Below are positions 23,410 through 32,809 of a stretch of 64,000 nucleotides of DNA, piece by piece; position 1 is the stretch's first letter; the number at the start of each line of letters is the position of its first letter. The notes beneath the pieces were generated by a model. The model did not search any database. It had not been told where the DNA came from and saw only the letters and a list, made by a program, of their open reading frames with translations. Source of the stretch: Acidimicrobiia bacterium (GTDB lineage: Bacteria > Actinomycetota > Acidimicrobiia > Spongiisociales > Spongiisociaceae). Both the position numbers and the translations under genes were made by a program. The DNA is taken from the NCBI GenBank assembly GCA_011523635.1, contig WTGI01000084.1:51154-115153 (forward strand), given 5' to 3'.

Positions 23410-25221
23410 CTACCGGGACCGCCCCATCCGGTAAGGCTCGAACCGGTGTACGGCGTGGTAGTAGACGCCGGTCAACGTGTTGACGTGCGGGTACCACTCG
23501 GGAATCTCGACCATCAGGTGAGTCGGGTTGGCTTCCAAGCTCAACCGCTCCACCTCGTTCAGCAGGCTCAACCGCTCCGCCGGATCGACCGACGCCAGCG
23601 CCGCGTCACCTGCCGCCTTGATCTCGTCATACAGAGGCCAGCCCTCGGCATTGTCGGGCCAGAGCGACCGCTGCCAGTTGACGAATCCGTCCGCGAACGA
23701 CACCGCCGCCGAGTTCATCGCCGACGGGAAGTCGGGGAACCAGTCGCTCACGTTGATGTCGAGGTCGCCCTTGCGGAAGTCGGTGAAGAACACGCCCACA
23801 TCGCGGATCTGCACCTCGGTCTTGACACCGATGTCGGCGAAGTCGGCGGCCAGCTTCTGGGCCACGTCACCGAATCCGGGGCAGAAACCGCTCCACTGGA
23901 ACGTCTGGAGACGGATCGGGTTCTCAGGATCGTCGTAGCCGTCGGGATAGCCCGCCTCCGCCAGCAGTTCCTTGGCCTTGTCGAGGTCACGCTCGTAGCC
24001 GTCCGTGATGCCTCCCAGGCGCATCGGCGCCAGGCCGTACACCCGGTTGGCGGTGTAGCCGGGACAGAGTCGCTGGAGGCCGTCGTAGTCGATGGCGTAT
24101 TTGAGCGCCTTCTGGACCGTCGGGTTGGCCACGAATGCGTTGTTGTTCTCCGCATCGGTCGTGAATATCACGTAGTACCAGTGGTTGGTGTTGGCCTGCA
24201 GGATCGTGTAGTCCTCTCCCAACGTAGCGGCCTGGTGCGGGATCACTGTCCACGCCAGGTCGATGTCGCCCCGGGCCAGCGCGTCGATGCGCGACTGGGC
24301 TTCGGGGATGTTCACCATGATGATCCGCTCCATGACGGCGGGCGGGCCTCCCCAGTAATCGTCCACGCGGACGATCTCGAGGCGACTGCCCGGTTCGGAG
24401 AAGTCGAAGGTGAACGGACCGGATCCGGCGCTGTTCAGGGCCAGCCATTCGCCGGCCGTGTCGGTCTCCGAGGCATCCTCCCCGGCCGCGCCGCCGTTGG
24501 CCATCACCAACTCGCTGTTGAGGATGCTGAAAGCGGCGGCGGTGGTCAGGCCCGGGAACTCAGCGTCGGGTGCGGCCAGGTTGACCACGACGGTCTGGGG
24601 GTCGGGCGTGTCGACGCTGGCGAGGTTGGCCGCCTGGTAGGACGGCGTGGCGGCTACGTTCTTCAGCCGCATGAACGAGAACGCCACATCGGCAGAGGTG
24701 ACCGGTGACCCGTCGTGGAAGCGGGCGTCCGGGTTCAGCTTGAACGTCCACTGGGTAGCGTCCGCGTTGGACGACCACTCGGTGGCCAACTCGGGAAGCA
24801 GCGTCTGGTAGTCGTAGCCGGTATCGGTCTGCGCCCACTGCGCGAGGTTGTTGTACACGGATCCGAGCACCAGCACGTACAGTTCCTCGAAGGCCCGGGC
24901 CGGATCGAACTTGGTGTCGCCATCCATCTTCTTGCCGATCACGACGGTTGCCTCGCGGCCCGTCAGGGGTTCGGCCATCGCCTCGGTGGTGGTCGTAGCA
25001 GCGGCGGTCGTCGTGGTGGTCTCACCCGCCGGCGCCGCGGTCGTGGTGGTCGTTCCCACCTCTACCACAGTCGTGGCGGTTGTCTCCGCGGGCGCAGCGG
25101 TTGTCGCAGGCGCCGCCGTGGTTGCAGGCGCATCGTCCGCGTCGTCCGTGCCGCATGCGACGGCGAACATAACCAGAGTTAACAACACTGCCAGCCATCG
25201 GCCTGTTCGGTGCATGTACAT
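23410..25221 (-). CDS. Peptide-type ABC importer substrate-binding lipoprotein, SBP family 5 (importer 1)
   Basis: 603 residues. Signal peptide with lipobox ending AVAC (Cys23), a Thr/Ala-rich linker to about residue 80, then the family 5 binding fold. Markers are QWTFKLNPDARFHDGSPVTS, TADVAFSF-like segment and the C-terminal half with QKALKYAIDYDGL. It is anchored outside the membrane and delivers solute to the permeases. Start ATG 25221 follows GGAGGGAGGAA. First gene of the importer 1 unit; its promoter must lie in 25222-25434, where no strong match is seen. Confidence 0.93.
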   Translation of the reverse strand: MYMHRTGRWLAVLLTLVMFAVACGTDDADDAPATTAAPATTAAPAETTATTVVEVGTTTTTAAPAGETTTTTAAATTTTEAMAEPLTGREATVVIGKKMDGDTKFDPARAFEELYVLVLGSVYNNLAQWAQTDTGYDYQTLLPELATEWSSNADATQWTFKLNPDARFHDGSPVTSADVAFSFMRLKNVAATPSYQAANLASVDTPDPQTVVVNLAAPDAEFPGLTTAAAFSILNSELVMANGGAAGEDASETDTAGEWLALNSAGSGPFTFDFSEPGSRLEIVRVDDYWGGPPAVMERIIMVNIPEAQSRIDALARGDIDLAWTVIPHQAATLGEDYTILQANTNHWYYVIFTTDAENNNAFVANPTVQKALKYAIDYDGLQRLCPGYTANRVYGLAPMRLGGITDGYERDLDKAKELLAEAGYPDGYDDPENPIRLQTFQWSGFCPGFGDVAQKLAADFADIGVKTEVQIRDVGVFFTDFRKGDLDINVSDWFPDFPSAMNSAAVSFADGFVNWQRSLWPDNAEGWPLYDEIKAAGDAALASVDPAERLSLLNEVERLSLEANPTHLMVEIPEWYPHVNTLTGVYYHAVHRFEPYRMGRSR

Positions 25222-25434
25222 CGTTATTCCTCCCTCCGGGTTCCCAGGTAGGTACGTACTTGCCCCGCTGGACTCCCGAGTTATCCCCGGTGATCATACA
25301 TGGGGAGACTGTCCGGCGTCCGAGATAGGTGGATCGCAACATCCTTGGTGATCGGCGCCCCGTGGTGGGCGAAGACCGCCTGACTGACCAAGAGCGATCC
25401 ATCGAAACCGGAGCAAGCACGGAGCGAGACGAAC

Positions 25435-26544
25435 TTACAGGGCGGCGACGGTGAGGGTGTAGGTCCCGATGTCGGTTGTGAAGCTGGATACTTGGACGTG
25501 GTAGGTACCTGTGGCGGGTGCGTACCATCCGATCCGGGGTGCTGTCGAGCGGCCGTAGTCGTCGGCTAGCGAGATGTCTTCGGCGTCGCTTAGGCGCAGT
25601 ACGGAGTCCTCCAGAGTTCCGAGGGTGACGTCTAGCTGGTAGAACTGGCCCTCAGTGGCTTCGAAGGTGAAGAAGTCACTGTCGCCTATGTATTCCAACT
25701 CGCCTTGTGTTGCCACACCGAGCTCGACGGGTGTTGCGTGGTCTGCCAAATTCAGGTGATCGTCCACGGTGTCTGAAGTACTGACGGTGAGCGTGTAGGT
25801 ACCGGTCTTGGTGCTGTAGCTGCCTACTTGGACGTAGTAGGTGCCTGTGGCGGGTACGCGCCAAATGACGAAGGGCGCTCTCAAGGTGCCATAGCCGGCT
25901 AGCCAGTTGCCGTCGGCGTCAAATATGCCTAGCGCCGACTCTGGGAGGGTTTCGAGGGTTACGTCCAGTTCGTAGTACTCGCCCTCTGTGGCTTCGAAGG
26001 TGAAGAAGTCACTATCGCGTGCGTACTTCAACTCGCCTTGTGTCGCCACACCGATCTCGACGGGTGTTGCGTTGTCTGCTGAATCCGGGTGGTCGTCCAC
26101 GAAGTCTGAGATGACGATCGTGAGGGTGTAGGTGCCGGTGTCGTCGCTGGTTACCTCCACGTAGTAGGGGCCTGGGACGTAGTAGGGGCCTGCACTCGGA
26201 GCCCAAAAGAGCCGGGACACGGCCGAACTGCGGTAGCTGGCCACATGGGTGCCGACAGCGTCGAACACGTCCAGGACGTAGTCTTGGAGGGTTCCGAGGG
26301 TTATGTCCAGTTCGTAGTACTCGCCGTCCGTGGCTTCGAACCTGAAGACGTCGCGGTCACCAACGTAGTCCATCTCGGCTTGGGCGGCCATACCGATCTC
26401 AACGGATACTGCCTCCTTGACCACCTTGTCCCAATGGCGGTCATGCGGCTCGGACCACGGATAAAACCCACAACTCGCCAGGGCGCTCATAACAGCCAGG
26501 GCCCCGAACAACCTCGGGCAACGGACGCGGAATCGCGAATCCAT
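25435..26544 (-). CDS. PPC-repeat lipoprotein (short paralog)
   Basis: 369 residues. Lipobox ALASC (Cys25), then almost directly three PPC-type beta-sandwich repeats of about 110 residues, each with a GELEY-like start, FFTFEATEG and GTYTLT. Unlike its paralogs at 4485-6872 and 26891-28732 it lacks the Thr/Ser stalk and the LEETG helical repeats. The upstream sequence to about 26650 is homologous to that upstream of the 26891-28732 gene, showing that the two arose by segmental duplication. Function unknown; predicted outer-face lipoprotein. Confidence 0.75.
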   Translation of the reverse strand: MDSRFRVRCPRLFGALAVMSALASCGFYPWSEPHDRHWDKVVKEAVSVEIGMAAQAEMDYVGDRDVFRFEATDGEYYELDITLGTLQDYVLDVFDAVGTHVASYRSSAVSRLFWAPSAGPYYVPGPYYVEVTSDDTGTYTLTIVISDFVDDHPDSADNATPVEIGVATQGELKYARDSDFFTFEATEGEYYELDVTLETLPESALGIFDADGNWLAGYGTLRAPFVIWRVPATGTYYVQVGSYSTKTGTYTLTVSTSDTVDDHLNLADHATPVELGVATQGELEYIGDSDFFTFEATEGQFYQLDVTLGTLEDSVLRLSDAEDISLADDYGRSTAPRIGWYAPATGTYHVQVSSFTTDIGTYTLTVAAL

Positions 26545-26644
26545 CGGCTCCCAGAGGCTAACCGGCTTGGTCGCCTTCGACCTGCGAACTTAGCGCCCTG
26601 TTTGGTGCCATCCGATCCAGGCAGCGCGGTCCGTTCCCGCGCCG

Positions 26645-26778
26645 TTAGCCGGCGCCGTCCACGGCCGGGAATCGAGCCGGGTTGCTGTGGGTGACGTGGT
26701 GGATGGTCTCCTCGTCGAGTCCTTGGTTGCGGAGCATCGGCAGGTCGTTGTCGATGAGTTGCCAGGTAGGCGGTCACG
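26645..26778 (-). pseudogene. 3' remnant of a phosphotriesterase-family gene
   Basis: The minus strand encodes PMLRNQGLDEETIHHVTHSNPARF...AVDGAG then a TAA stop at 26645-26647. This closely matches the C-terminus of the intact gene at 28912-29838 (PMLRDEGVDEETIHHITHTNPARVLAVDDAG). Homology stops near 26778, so only about 45 codons remain. It lies in the same position relative to a PPC lipoprotein gene as the intact copy does, marking the duplication junction. The rest of the 346-bp gap (26779-26890) shows nothing recognisable. Confidence 0.8.
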
Positions 26779-26890
26779 GGATGGTTCGCTTGCCGGGTTC
26801 ACCACGCCGATGGCAGCTGTGTACCCAACACGAATATGGCGACCGAGTTTGCGGTCGCTCTGGGGACCACCTCCGCCGCCCGCTCGCGGC

Positions 26891-28732
26891 CTAGGAAGGC
26901 GCGATGGTGAGGGTGTAGGTGCCTGTACCAACGTCGAAGCCGGTCACCCGGACGTAGTAGGTGCCTGTGCCGGGTGCGTTCCATAAGAGCCGGGAGGCTG
27001 TGGATTCGGGGGAATCGTCGTTGCGGTCCAGCCAGATGCCGTCTGCGTCGAATATGTCCAGTACGGAGTCTTCGAGGGTTCCGAGCGTTACGTCCAGTTG
27101 GTAGAACTGGCCTTCTTCGGCCGCGAAGGTGAAGTAGTCGCCGTCGCCTCCGTAGTCGATAGCGCCTCGGGCGGCCACTCCGATCTCCACCGGCACTGCG
27201 TTGGCTGCCGAATTCGCGTGATCGTCCGTGATGCCTGAGATCGTGAGCGTGTAGGTGCCGGTGCCGGTGGCGTAGCTGGCCACCTGGACGTAGTAGGTGC
27301 CGGTGGCGGGCGCGTCCCATACGAGCCGCGACGCGGTCGAGTCGCCATAGTCGTCGTTGCCGTCCAGCCAGGTGCCGTAGGCGTCGAATATGTCCAGTAC
27401 GGAGTCTTCGAGGGTTCCGAGGGTCACGTCCAGTTGGTAGAACTCGCCTTCTTCGGCCGCGAAGGTGAAGTAGTCGCCGGCGCCTTCGTCGTCCAACTCG
27501 CCTTGGAATACCACACCGATCCCAATGGGTGTTGCCTCCTCGATCACCTGGTCCCAAGGCAGGTCACCGGGCTCCGACCACGATAGGTCGGGCACGCACT
27601 CCAGCAACTCGAATAGATACAAGGGGTCGTCGGCGAAGCCGGTCAAGAGGGTTGCCCAGTCGAAGTCGGTTACCCACTCCCGGAGGCAGCTTGTTTCTTC
27701 CTCGCTGAGGTCTTCGAGGGTCAGACCGGTGTCCTCGAGCATGGAGGCAATGAACATGTCGGGAGTGCATGAAAACAGGTCGGGGAGGAAGTCCAGGAGG
27801 ACCGCCAGGTCGTCTCCGGCGAGGAGGATCGCCCAGTCGATGCCGACTGCCCATTCCCGGAGGCAGGTTGCTTCTTCCTCGCTGAGGTCTTCGAGGGTCA
27901 GACCGGTGTCCTCGAGCATGGAGGCGATAAACATGTCGGGGGCACATGCGACCAGGTCGGGGACGAAGTCTCCGAGAAGCGAGGCGTCGTCGGTGGCGCC
28001 GGCGAAGATGGTTGCCCAGTCGGTGCCGGCTGCCCATTCCCGGAGGCAGGTTGCTTCTTCCTCGCTGAGGTTTTCGAGGGTCATGCCGGTCTCCTCGAGC
28101 ATCAGTGATATGAACAGATCCGGATTGCAACTCATGAACGCGGTGGTGACTTCCGCTGCCGCCTCGGCGTCATCAGCCGACAGGGCCACCATCGTGGCAA
28201 CCACGTCGATCCCGGCCACCCACTCATCTAGGCATATCTCCGCATCCGCGTCTATCAGAAGTAACCCATCCTCTTCCATTCCTGCGACCAGCAAGGCGAG
28301 GAACACGGCTCGGGCGGTTTGAGGAGCGAGGCACGAGAACATCAAGACCTCCCACGCCTCCGGGGTGTCCGATTCCGACATGACCGGTCGGCCCAGCACC
28401 GATTCCAATAGGTCGCCCTCGAACGAGTCGCGGATGCACTCCTGCTCGGTCGTGGTGAGCGCGTCGAACACCTCTCCCCACTCGGTGTGCGCATCCACGC
28501 TGATATCGAGATCGGTGGCAGCTTCCGTGGTCTCGGATGGCGCTGTCGTCGTGCTACTCGAAGTCGTGGTCGTACTGGTTGGAATGGTTGTGGTGCTTAG
28601 AGCCGTCGTCGTGCTGCTTACGGCTGTGGACGTTGACTCCTGTGTCGAGTCGCCCCCACAACCGGCCAGGACGATGGCGACAGCCAAAGCCCCAAACAGC
28701 CAGAAGCAACGGGCACTGGATCGGGACTCCAT
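26891..28732 (-). CDS. PPC-repeat lipoprotein with Cys-containing helical repeats (paralog 3)
   Basis: 613 residues. Lipobox VLAGC (Cys25), Thr/Ser stalk to about residue 75, then the same helical region as the 4485-6872 protein but with three LEETG/LEDTG units (LTLEDLSEEEATCLREW) instead of two. Two PPC repeats end the protein. Pairs of Cys in each helical unit could form disulfides outside the cell. The strongly repetitive DNA indicates expansion and contraction of units between paralogs. No catalytic motif seen; surface role inferred. Confidence 0.78.
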   Translation of the reverse strand: MESRSSARCFWLFGALAVAIVLAGCGGDSTQESTSTAVSSTTTALSTTTIPTSTTTTSSSTTTAPSETTEAATDLDISVDAHTEWGEVFDALTTTEQECIRDSFEGDLLESVLGRPVMSESDTPEAWEVLMFSCLAPQTARAVFLALLVAGMEEDGLLLIDADAEICLDEWVAGIDVVATMVALSADDAEAAAEVTTAFMSCNPDLFISLMLEETGMTLENLSEEEATCLREWAAGTDWATIFAGATDDASLLGDFVPDLVACAPDMFIASMLEDTGLTLEDLSEEEATCLREWAVGIDWAILLAGDDLAVLLDFLPDLFSCTPDMFIASMLEDTGLTLEDLSEEETSCLREWVTDFDWATLLTGFADDPLYLFELLECVPDLSWSEPGDLPWDQVIEEATPIGIGVVFQGELDDEGAGDYFTFAAEEGEFYQLDVTLGTLEDSVLDIFDAYGTWLDGNDDYGDSTASRLVWDAPATGTYYVQVASYATGTGTYTLTISGITDDHANSAANAVPVEIGVAARGAIDYGGDGDYFTFAAEEGQFYQLDVTLGTLEDSVLDIFDADGIWLDRNDDSPESTASRLLWNAPGTGTYYVRVTGFDVGTGTYTLTIAPS

Positions 28733-28911
28733 CGGCTCCGACAGGCTACCCGGACCGGTCGCCCACTGGGCCCCTGGCTCGACGGCGAGAAGAATGCCAT
28801 GACCTCCGGGAGGGATGCACTACGTTCTCAGCCGGCGCCGCCTTCGACCCCGCCAACTGTGCGCGCTGCTCGTGCCATCCGATCTCGGCAGCGCGGTCCG
28901 TTCCCGCTCGG

Positions 28912-29838
28912 TCAGCCGGCGTCGTCCACGGCCAGGACTCGGGCGGGGTTGGTGTGGGTGATGTGGTGGATGGTCTCCTCGTCGACTCCCTCGTCGCGGA
29001 GCATCGGCAGGAAGCTGTCGATCAGGTGCCGGTAGCCGTGGCCGCCGTTGGTCATCAGGCGCGGGCGGGCGGGCATGTCCTGTGCGACCAGCAGCCGGTC
29101 CCGGTGACCTCGACGGATCAACTCGGCCAGGAACTGGGCGCGCCGGTGGTCGGCGTTGATCCACTCGATTCCGATCAGGTCGAACTGGATGTAGGCGCCG
29201 GTCTGGGCGATGCGCTCCAACTCGTCCATCTCCAGCGTGTTGTCCAGGTGCCCGAAGACGATCCGGTCGGGCGGCACCCCCTCCTCCTTCAGGATCTCGT
29301 GGAAGAGCAGAGCCGTGTGCGGCGGGGTGTGGGTGGTGATCGCCAGGCCGGTGGCATGGTGAGCCCGGGCGGCGGCGCGGATGACCCGCTCCTCCACCCC
29401 CTGCACCCAGCGCTTGTCGATGCCGATCTCGCCGATGATGCCCGGGCGGATGCCCGTGTCGGCCCAGCCGTTCTCGATCTCGTCGACGATGTACTCGGCC
29501 AGCCGGCGCGTGGTCCACTTGTTGACGAACTCGGGGTAGTAGGGCTCCCGGTAGAAGCCGGTTCCCATCACGAGGTGCACTCCGGTGGTCTCGGAGATCC
29601 GCCGCATTTCCTCCGGCTTGCGGCCTATGTGTTCCAGTCCGCAGTCGACGAGAGTGCCCCCGCCTGCATCCTTGTAGAACCCGACCTCCTCGGTCATCTG
29701 GACCTCGTCGGTGATCGGCATGGCTACCCAGCGGTGCCGGGCCCACGAGATATCGGCGAAAATGTGATCGTGCGTCTGGGTGTGGCCCAGTTCATCCGGC
29801 GAGACCGGCCCTCGCACGGTCATTACCTGCAACGCCAT
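28912..29838 (-). CDS. Phosphotriesterase-family hydrolase (paralog 2)
   Basis: 308 residues. Metal motif HDH (His23, His25) in THDHIFADISW, Glu in IIGEIGIDK in place of the bridging Lys, His in AITTHTPPH, His in VFGHLDNT, and Asp in LVAQDMPAR. It is very similar to the gene at 46783-47697, sharing the segments MTVRGPVSP, MGTGFYREPYYPEFVNKWTT and EETIHxITHTNPARVLAV. ATG 29838 follows GGGGAGACGAC. Its 3' end was duplicated to 26645-26778. Lactonase-like or esterase activity is plausible; substrate unknown. Confidence 0.88.
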   Translation of the reverse strand: MALQVMTVRGPVSPDELGHTQTHDHIFADISWARHRWVAMPITDEVQMTEEVGFYKDAGGGTLVDCGLEHIGRKPEEMRRISETTGVHLVMGTGFYREPYYPEFVNKWTTRRLAEYIVDEIENGWADTGIRPGIIGEIGIDKRWVQGVEERVIRAAARAHHATGLAITTHTPPHTALLFHEILKEEGVPPDRIVFGHLDNTLEMDELERIAQTGAYIQFDLIGIEWINADHRRAQFLAELIRRGHRDRLLVAQDMPARPRLMTNGGHGYRHLIDSFLPMLRDEGVDEETIHHITHTNPARVLAVDDAG

Positions 29839-29924
29839 GTCGTCTCCCCGTCGGTCGATCCCGTAGCTGCTTCGACCCTACCCGAACCGGCACCGGCGGG
29901 CTGCGTCGTGCTCCGAATATGTCC

Positions 29925-30521
29925 TCAAGGGCACAATTGCCATCCGAAGAACTCGGTCAGGACCGCCGACGCCTCCGAGACATCGGCCCGTGCCTCCGCT
30001 ATCAGCTCTGCGTCGCCCGATGCCCATCCTCGAGATCCCTCGTCGAAACCGGCGGCGTATGCCAGGATGCCCTCCCTGATAGACAGCAGCAGGTCCACGA
30101 TCTCCCTTGGTGGAACTCCCATCAGATCAAGCTCCTCGACCAGCCCCAGGAGCCGGCGGCTCGCTGCCCTCAGCTCGGTCGCCACCTCGGTGGGATCCAC
30201 GTCTTCAAGTGCTGAGTGGAGCAGGTCCGCGGCCTCCTCGACGATGGGCTGGAGCCGGATGAAGACCAGCCGGTCGAGGGCGATGGTGAAGCTGTCACAC
30301 TCCTCCGCGGATGCATCCGCCACCGGCGCGACCGAGGCCCGCGTGCTGGTCGCCTGGGTGGTAGCGGCCGGGGCGGATGGGGAGACGGGGGCCGTCGTCG
30401 CCACGGTGGTTATCGCGGGCGTGTCGGCCACCGTGGTTGTGGTGGGCGAGGGTGAGGCGTGGCATGCCCCCATCAGGCAGGCAACCAAGACGGCGATCGC
30501 GCAAAGGGCCCTGGTCTTCAC
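29925..30521 (-). CDS. Hypothetical lipoprotein
   Basis: 198 residues. Signal peptide with lipobox CLMGAC (Cys20), a Thr/Ala/Pro-rich linker to about residue 75, then a mostly alpha-helical domain with a heptad-like pattern (IVEEAADLLHSALEDV, ELRAASRRLLGLVEELDL). Cys are also present in SAEEC and at the C-terminus (GWQLCP), possibly paired. I do not recognise the domain. It is divergent from the SDR gene at 30578 with only 56 bp between them. Confidence 0.6.
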   Translation of the reverse strand: MKTRALCAIAVLVACLMGACHASPSPTTTTVADTPAITTVATTAPVSPSAPAATTQATSTRASVAPVADASAEECDSFTIALDRLVFIRLQPIVEEAADLLHSALEDVDPTEVATELRAASRRLLGLVEELDLMGVPPREIVDLLLSIREGILAYAAGFDEGSRGWASGDAELIAEARADVSEASAVLTEFFGWQLCP

Positions 30522-30577
30522 ACTGAAGTTTCTAGCCTGGGAGGACCGGGGTCGGCAACCGGAAGCGAGGAGAACAG

Positions 30578-31348
30578 GTGAGGCTCGAAGGCAAGGTGGT
30601 GCTCGTGTCCGGCGCAGCCCGAGGCATGGGCGCTACCGAAGCAGCCCTGTTCGCCGAGGAAGGGGCCACCGTCGTAGTCGGGGACATCGAGGCCGAGGCG
30701 GGGGAGCGAGTAGCGGCCTCCATCTTTTCAAAGGGGGGTACGGCGTCATTCATCGCACTCGACGTGACCCGGGAGGAGAGTTGGCAGCGGGCCGTGGAGG
30801 AGACGGTCGATCGCTTCGGGAGCCTGGACGTGCTGGTCAACAACGCCGGGACCGGCTCCCGCTCCTCCTTCGAGGACACGCCGCTCGAGGAGTGGAACCG
30901 GGTCAACGACGTCAACCTGACCGGAACCTTCCTCGGAATCCGGGCCGTCCTGCCGGTGATGAAGGGCCAGCGATCCGGGTCGATCATCAACGTGTCGTCG
31001 GTTATGGGCATGCTCGGAGCCATCTACCCGGATCTGTCCGAGGCCCAGGCCCCTGCCTATGCGGCCTCGAAGGCGGCGGTCCGTCTCCTCACCAGGACCG
31101 CTGCCGCCCAGTACGCCAGGTATGGGATCCGGGTCAATACGGTGGTGCCGGGATTCACGATGACCGAGATGGGTCGCTCGTCCTGGGAGGATCCGGACCG
31201 GCGCTCCCTGTTCCTTCCCCACATACCGATGCAGCGCTGGGCGGAACCCGAGGAGATCGCCAGGGCGGTCCTGTTCCTGGCGTCGGATGACAGCTCCTAC
31301 GTCACCGGCTCCGACCTGGTGGTCGACGGGGGGTACTCGGCGGTCTGA
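30578..31348 (+). CDS. Short-chain dehydrogenase/reductase (2)
   Basis: 256 residues, classical SDR. Visible: SGAARGMG nucleotide loop, GDIEAEAGE after the second strand (an Asp that favours NAD), NNAG, Ser in NVSSVMG, YAASK, and the C-terminal VVDGGYSAV. GTG start with GCGAGGAG upstream. An alcohol dehydrogenase/ketoreductase role is expected; substrate unknown. It converges on the class III aminotransferase at 31398, with a 49-bp gap. Confidence 0.92.
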   Translation: MRLEGKVVLVSGAARGMGATEAALFAEEGATVVVGDIEAEAGERVAASIFSKGGTASFIALDVTREESWQRAVEETVDRFGSLDVLVNNAGTGSRSSFEDTPLEEWNRVNDVNLTGTFLGIRAVLPVMKGQRSGSIINVSSVMGMLGAIYPDLSEAQAPAYAASKAAVRLLTRTAAAQYARYGIRVNTVVPGFTMTEMGRSSWEDPDRRSLFLPHIPMQRWAEPEEIARAVLFLASDDSSYVTGSDLVVDGGYSAV

Positions 31349-31397
31349 ACTCGGGAGCGGTCGGCCCGGCTCGGGACGGGCGAATGGATGGATCGGC

Positions 31398-32756
31398 TCA
31401 ATCCCGCTCGAGTTCGGCGAGCGTGCTCCCGACGGCATGTGAGATGTAGTCGGCCTGGGGGATCGTCAGGCACAGGGGAGGCGTAATCCTCATCACGTGG
31501 CCCGTGCTGGATATCACCACGCCCCTGCGCAGTAGACCCCGCAGCACCTCGCGGATGAAGTCACCGGATACGGGGGTGCGGGTGGCCCGATCGCGGACCA
31601 TCTCGACACCGATGGCCAGGCCCAGGCCCCGGACGTCCGCTACGTTGCGACGCTGTGCCAGGCGCTTTCCGAGCGCGTTGATGAGGTGTTGGCCGACGCG
31701 GGAGGCGTTGTCCACCAAGCCCTCTTCGAGCAAAGCTGTCAGCGCAGCGAAACCCGATGCGCAGGCGAGCGGGTTGCCGCCGAAGGTGCTGCTGTTGTGG
31801 GTGGGTTGCGCACCAGGACCGGCGTCCATGACGTGCCGGGGACCGGCCACGATCCCGAGGGGGAAGCCTCCGCCGATGCCCTTGCCGAGCAGGAGGAGAT
31901 CGGGCACCACGCCGGAGTGCTCGTACGCCCAGAGCCGGCCGGTACGGCCGCCTCCGGTCAGTATCTCGTCGAACATGAGCAGAGCCCCCGTCCGGTCGCA
32001 GAAAGCCCTGACGGACTCGAGGAAGGCGGCGGGGACGGGAATCATGCCCCCGGCCCCCTGCATGGGCTCGATGATGACCGCGGCAGGTGGGCCGGCCAGC
32101 ACCTGCCCCGCCACCCGGTCGAGGTGCCGGGCGCATGCCTCGACCCGCCGGGCTTCGCTCTGGTGCGGTGTCTCCATCGGATCGGGGGCCACCGCATGCA
32201 CCACCCCCGGCAGGAACGGCCCGAGCCCCTCCCGCCCCGCTCCCGAGGTGAGAGAGAGCGCCCCGAGCGTCCGACCGTGGTAGCCGTTGTGAAAGGCGAT
32301 CACCTCGTGGCGTCCCGTGGCCGAGCGGACCGTACGGAGGGCCGCCTCCACGGCCTCGCTCCCCGAGTTGGCGAGGTGGAAGGCATCGAGTCTTTCGGGC
32401 AGGGTGCTCCTGAGTAGTTCCACGAACCGCACCCGGACCTCGGTGGCGAAGTCGTAGAAGTGGGTCAGCAGCCGGGCCTGTTCCCCGAGAGCGGTCGCCA
32501 CCGCCGGATGCCCGTGGCCCAGGTTCATCACCACGGTGCCGGCGCACGCATCGAGGAGCCAGTTTCCGTCGGCGTCCCGGATCATGGCGCCGCGCCCTTC
32601 GACCACGGCCAACTCCGACCACAGCGAGCCGGCGGAGTTGCCGGCCGCGAGCAGGCTCTGATCCTGGCGGAAGATCGCCTTGGACCCGGGGCCGGGTACC
32701 TCGGTGACAAGCCTGGGCAGTTCCGGGGTACCGGATGGGTTGTTGCTGTGGTTCAT
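31398..32756 (-). CDS. Class III PLP-dependent aminotransferase (2)
   Basis: 452 residues. Markers: HLANSGSEAVEAALRTVRSATGR (phosphate binding), LLMFDEILTGGGRTGRLWAYEH with the pyridine-binding Asp, and LLLGKGIGGGFPLG with the Schiff-base Lys. It resembles the 4-aminobutyrate/taurine/diamine group of class III enzymes, which act on omega-amino groups. ATG 32756 follows GGAGG. Last gene of the run that begins with importer 2 and continues through ThDP enzymes and hydrolases, so it probably deaminates a product of that route. Confidence 0.9.
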   Translation of the reverse strand: MNHSNNPSGTPELPRLVTEVPGPGSKAIFRQDQSLLAAGNSAGSLWSELAVVEGRGAMIRDADGNWLLDACAGTVVMNLGHGHPAVATALGEQARLLTHFYDFATEVRVRFVELLRSTLPERLDAFHLANSGSEAVEAALRTVRSATGRHEVIAFHNGYHGRTLGALSLTSGAGREGLGPFLPGVVHAVAPDPMETPHQSEARRVEACARHLDRVAGQVLAGPPAAVIIEPMQGAGGMIPVPAAFLESVRAFCDRTGALLMFDEILTGGGRTGRLWAYEHSGVVPDLLLLGKGIGGGFPLGIVAGPRHVMDAGPGAQPTHNSSTFGGNPLACASGFAALTALLEEGLVDNASRVGQHLINALGKRLAQRRNVADVRGLGLAIGVEMVRDRATRTPVSGDFIREVLRGLLRRGVVISSTGHVMRITPPLCLTIPQADYISHAVGSTLAELERD

Positions 32757-32809
32757 CGGTGTCCTCCGGACTTGTCTGCTCTGATCGCTTGCCGGCGCGG
32801 TGCCCTCAC

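Noticed and set aside
28537..31290. A very long plus-strand open frame (about 900 codons).
   Set aside because: It runs antisense through a PPC lipoprotein, a phosphotriesterase-like gene and a lipoprotein, then out of frame through an SDR gene; its translation has no domain and reflects high GC content.
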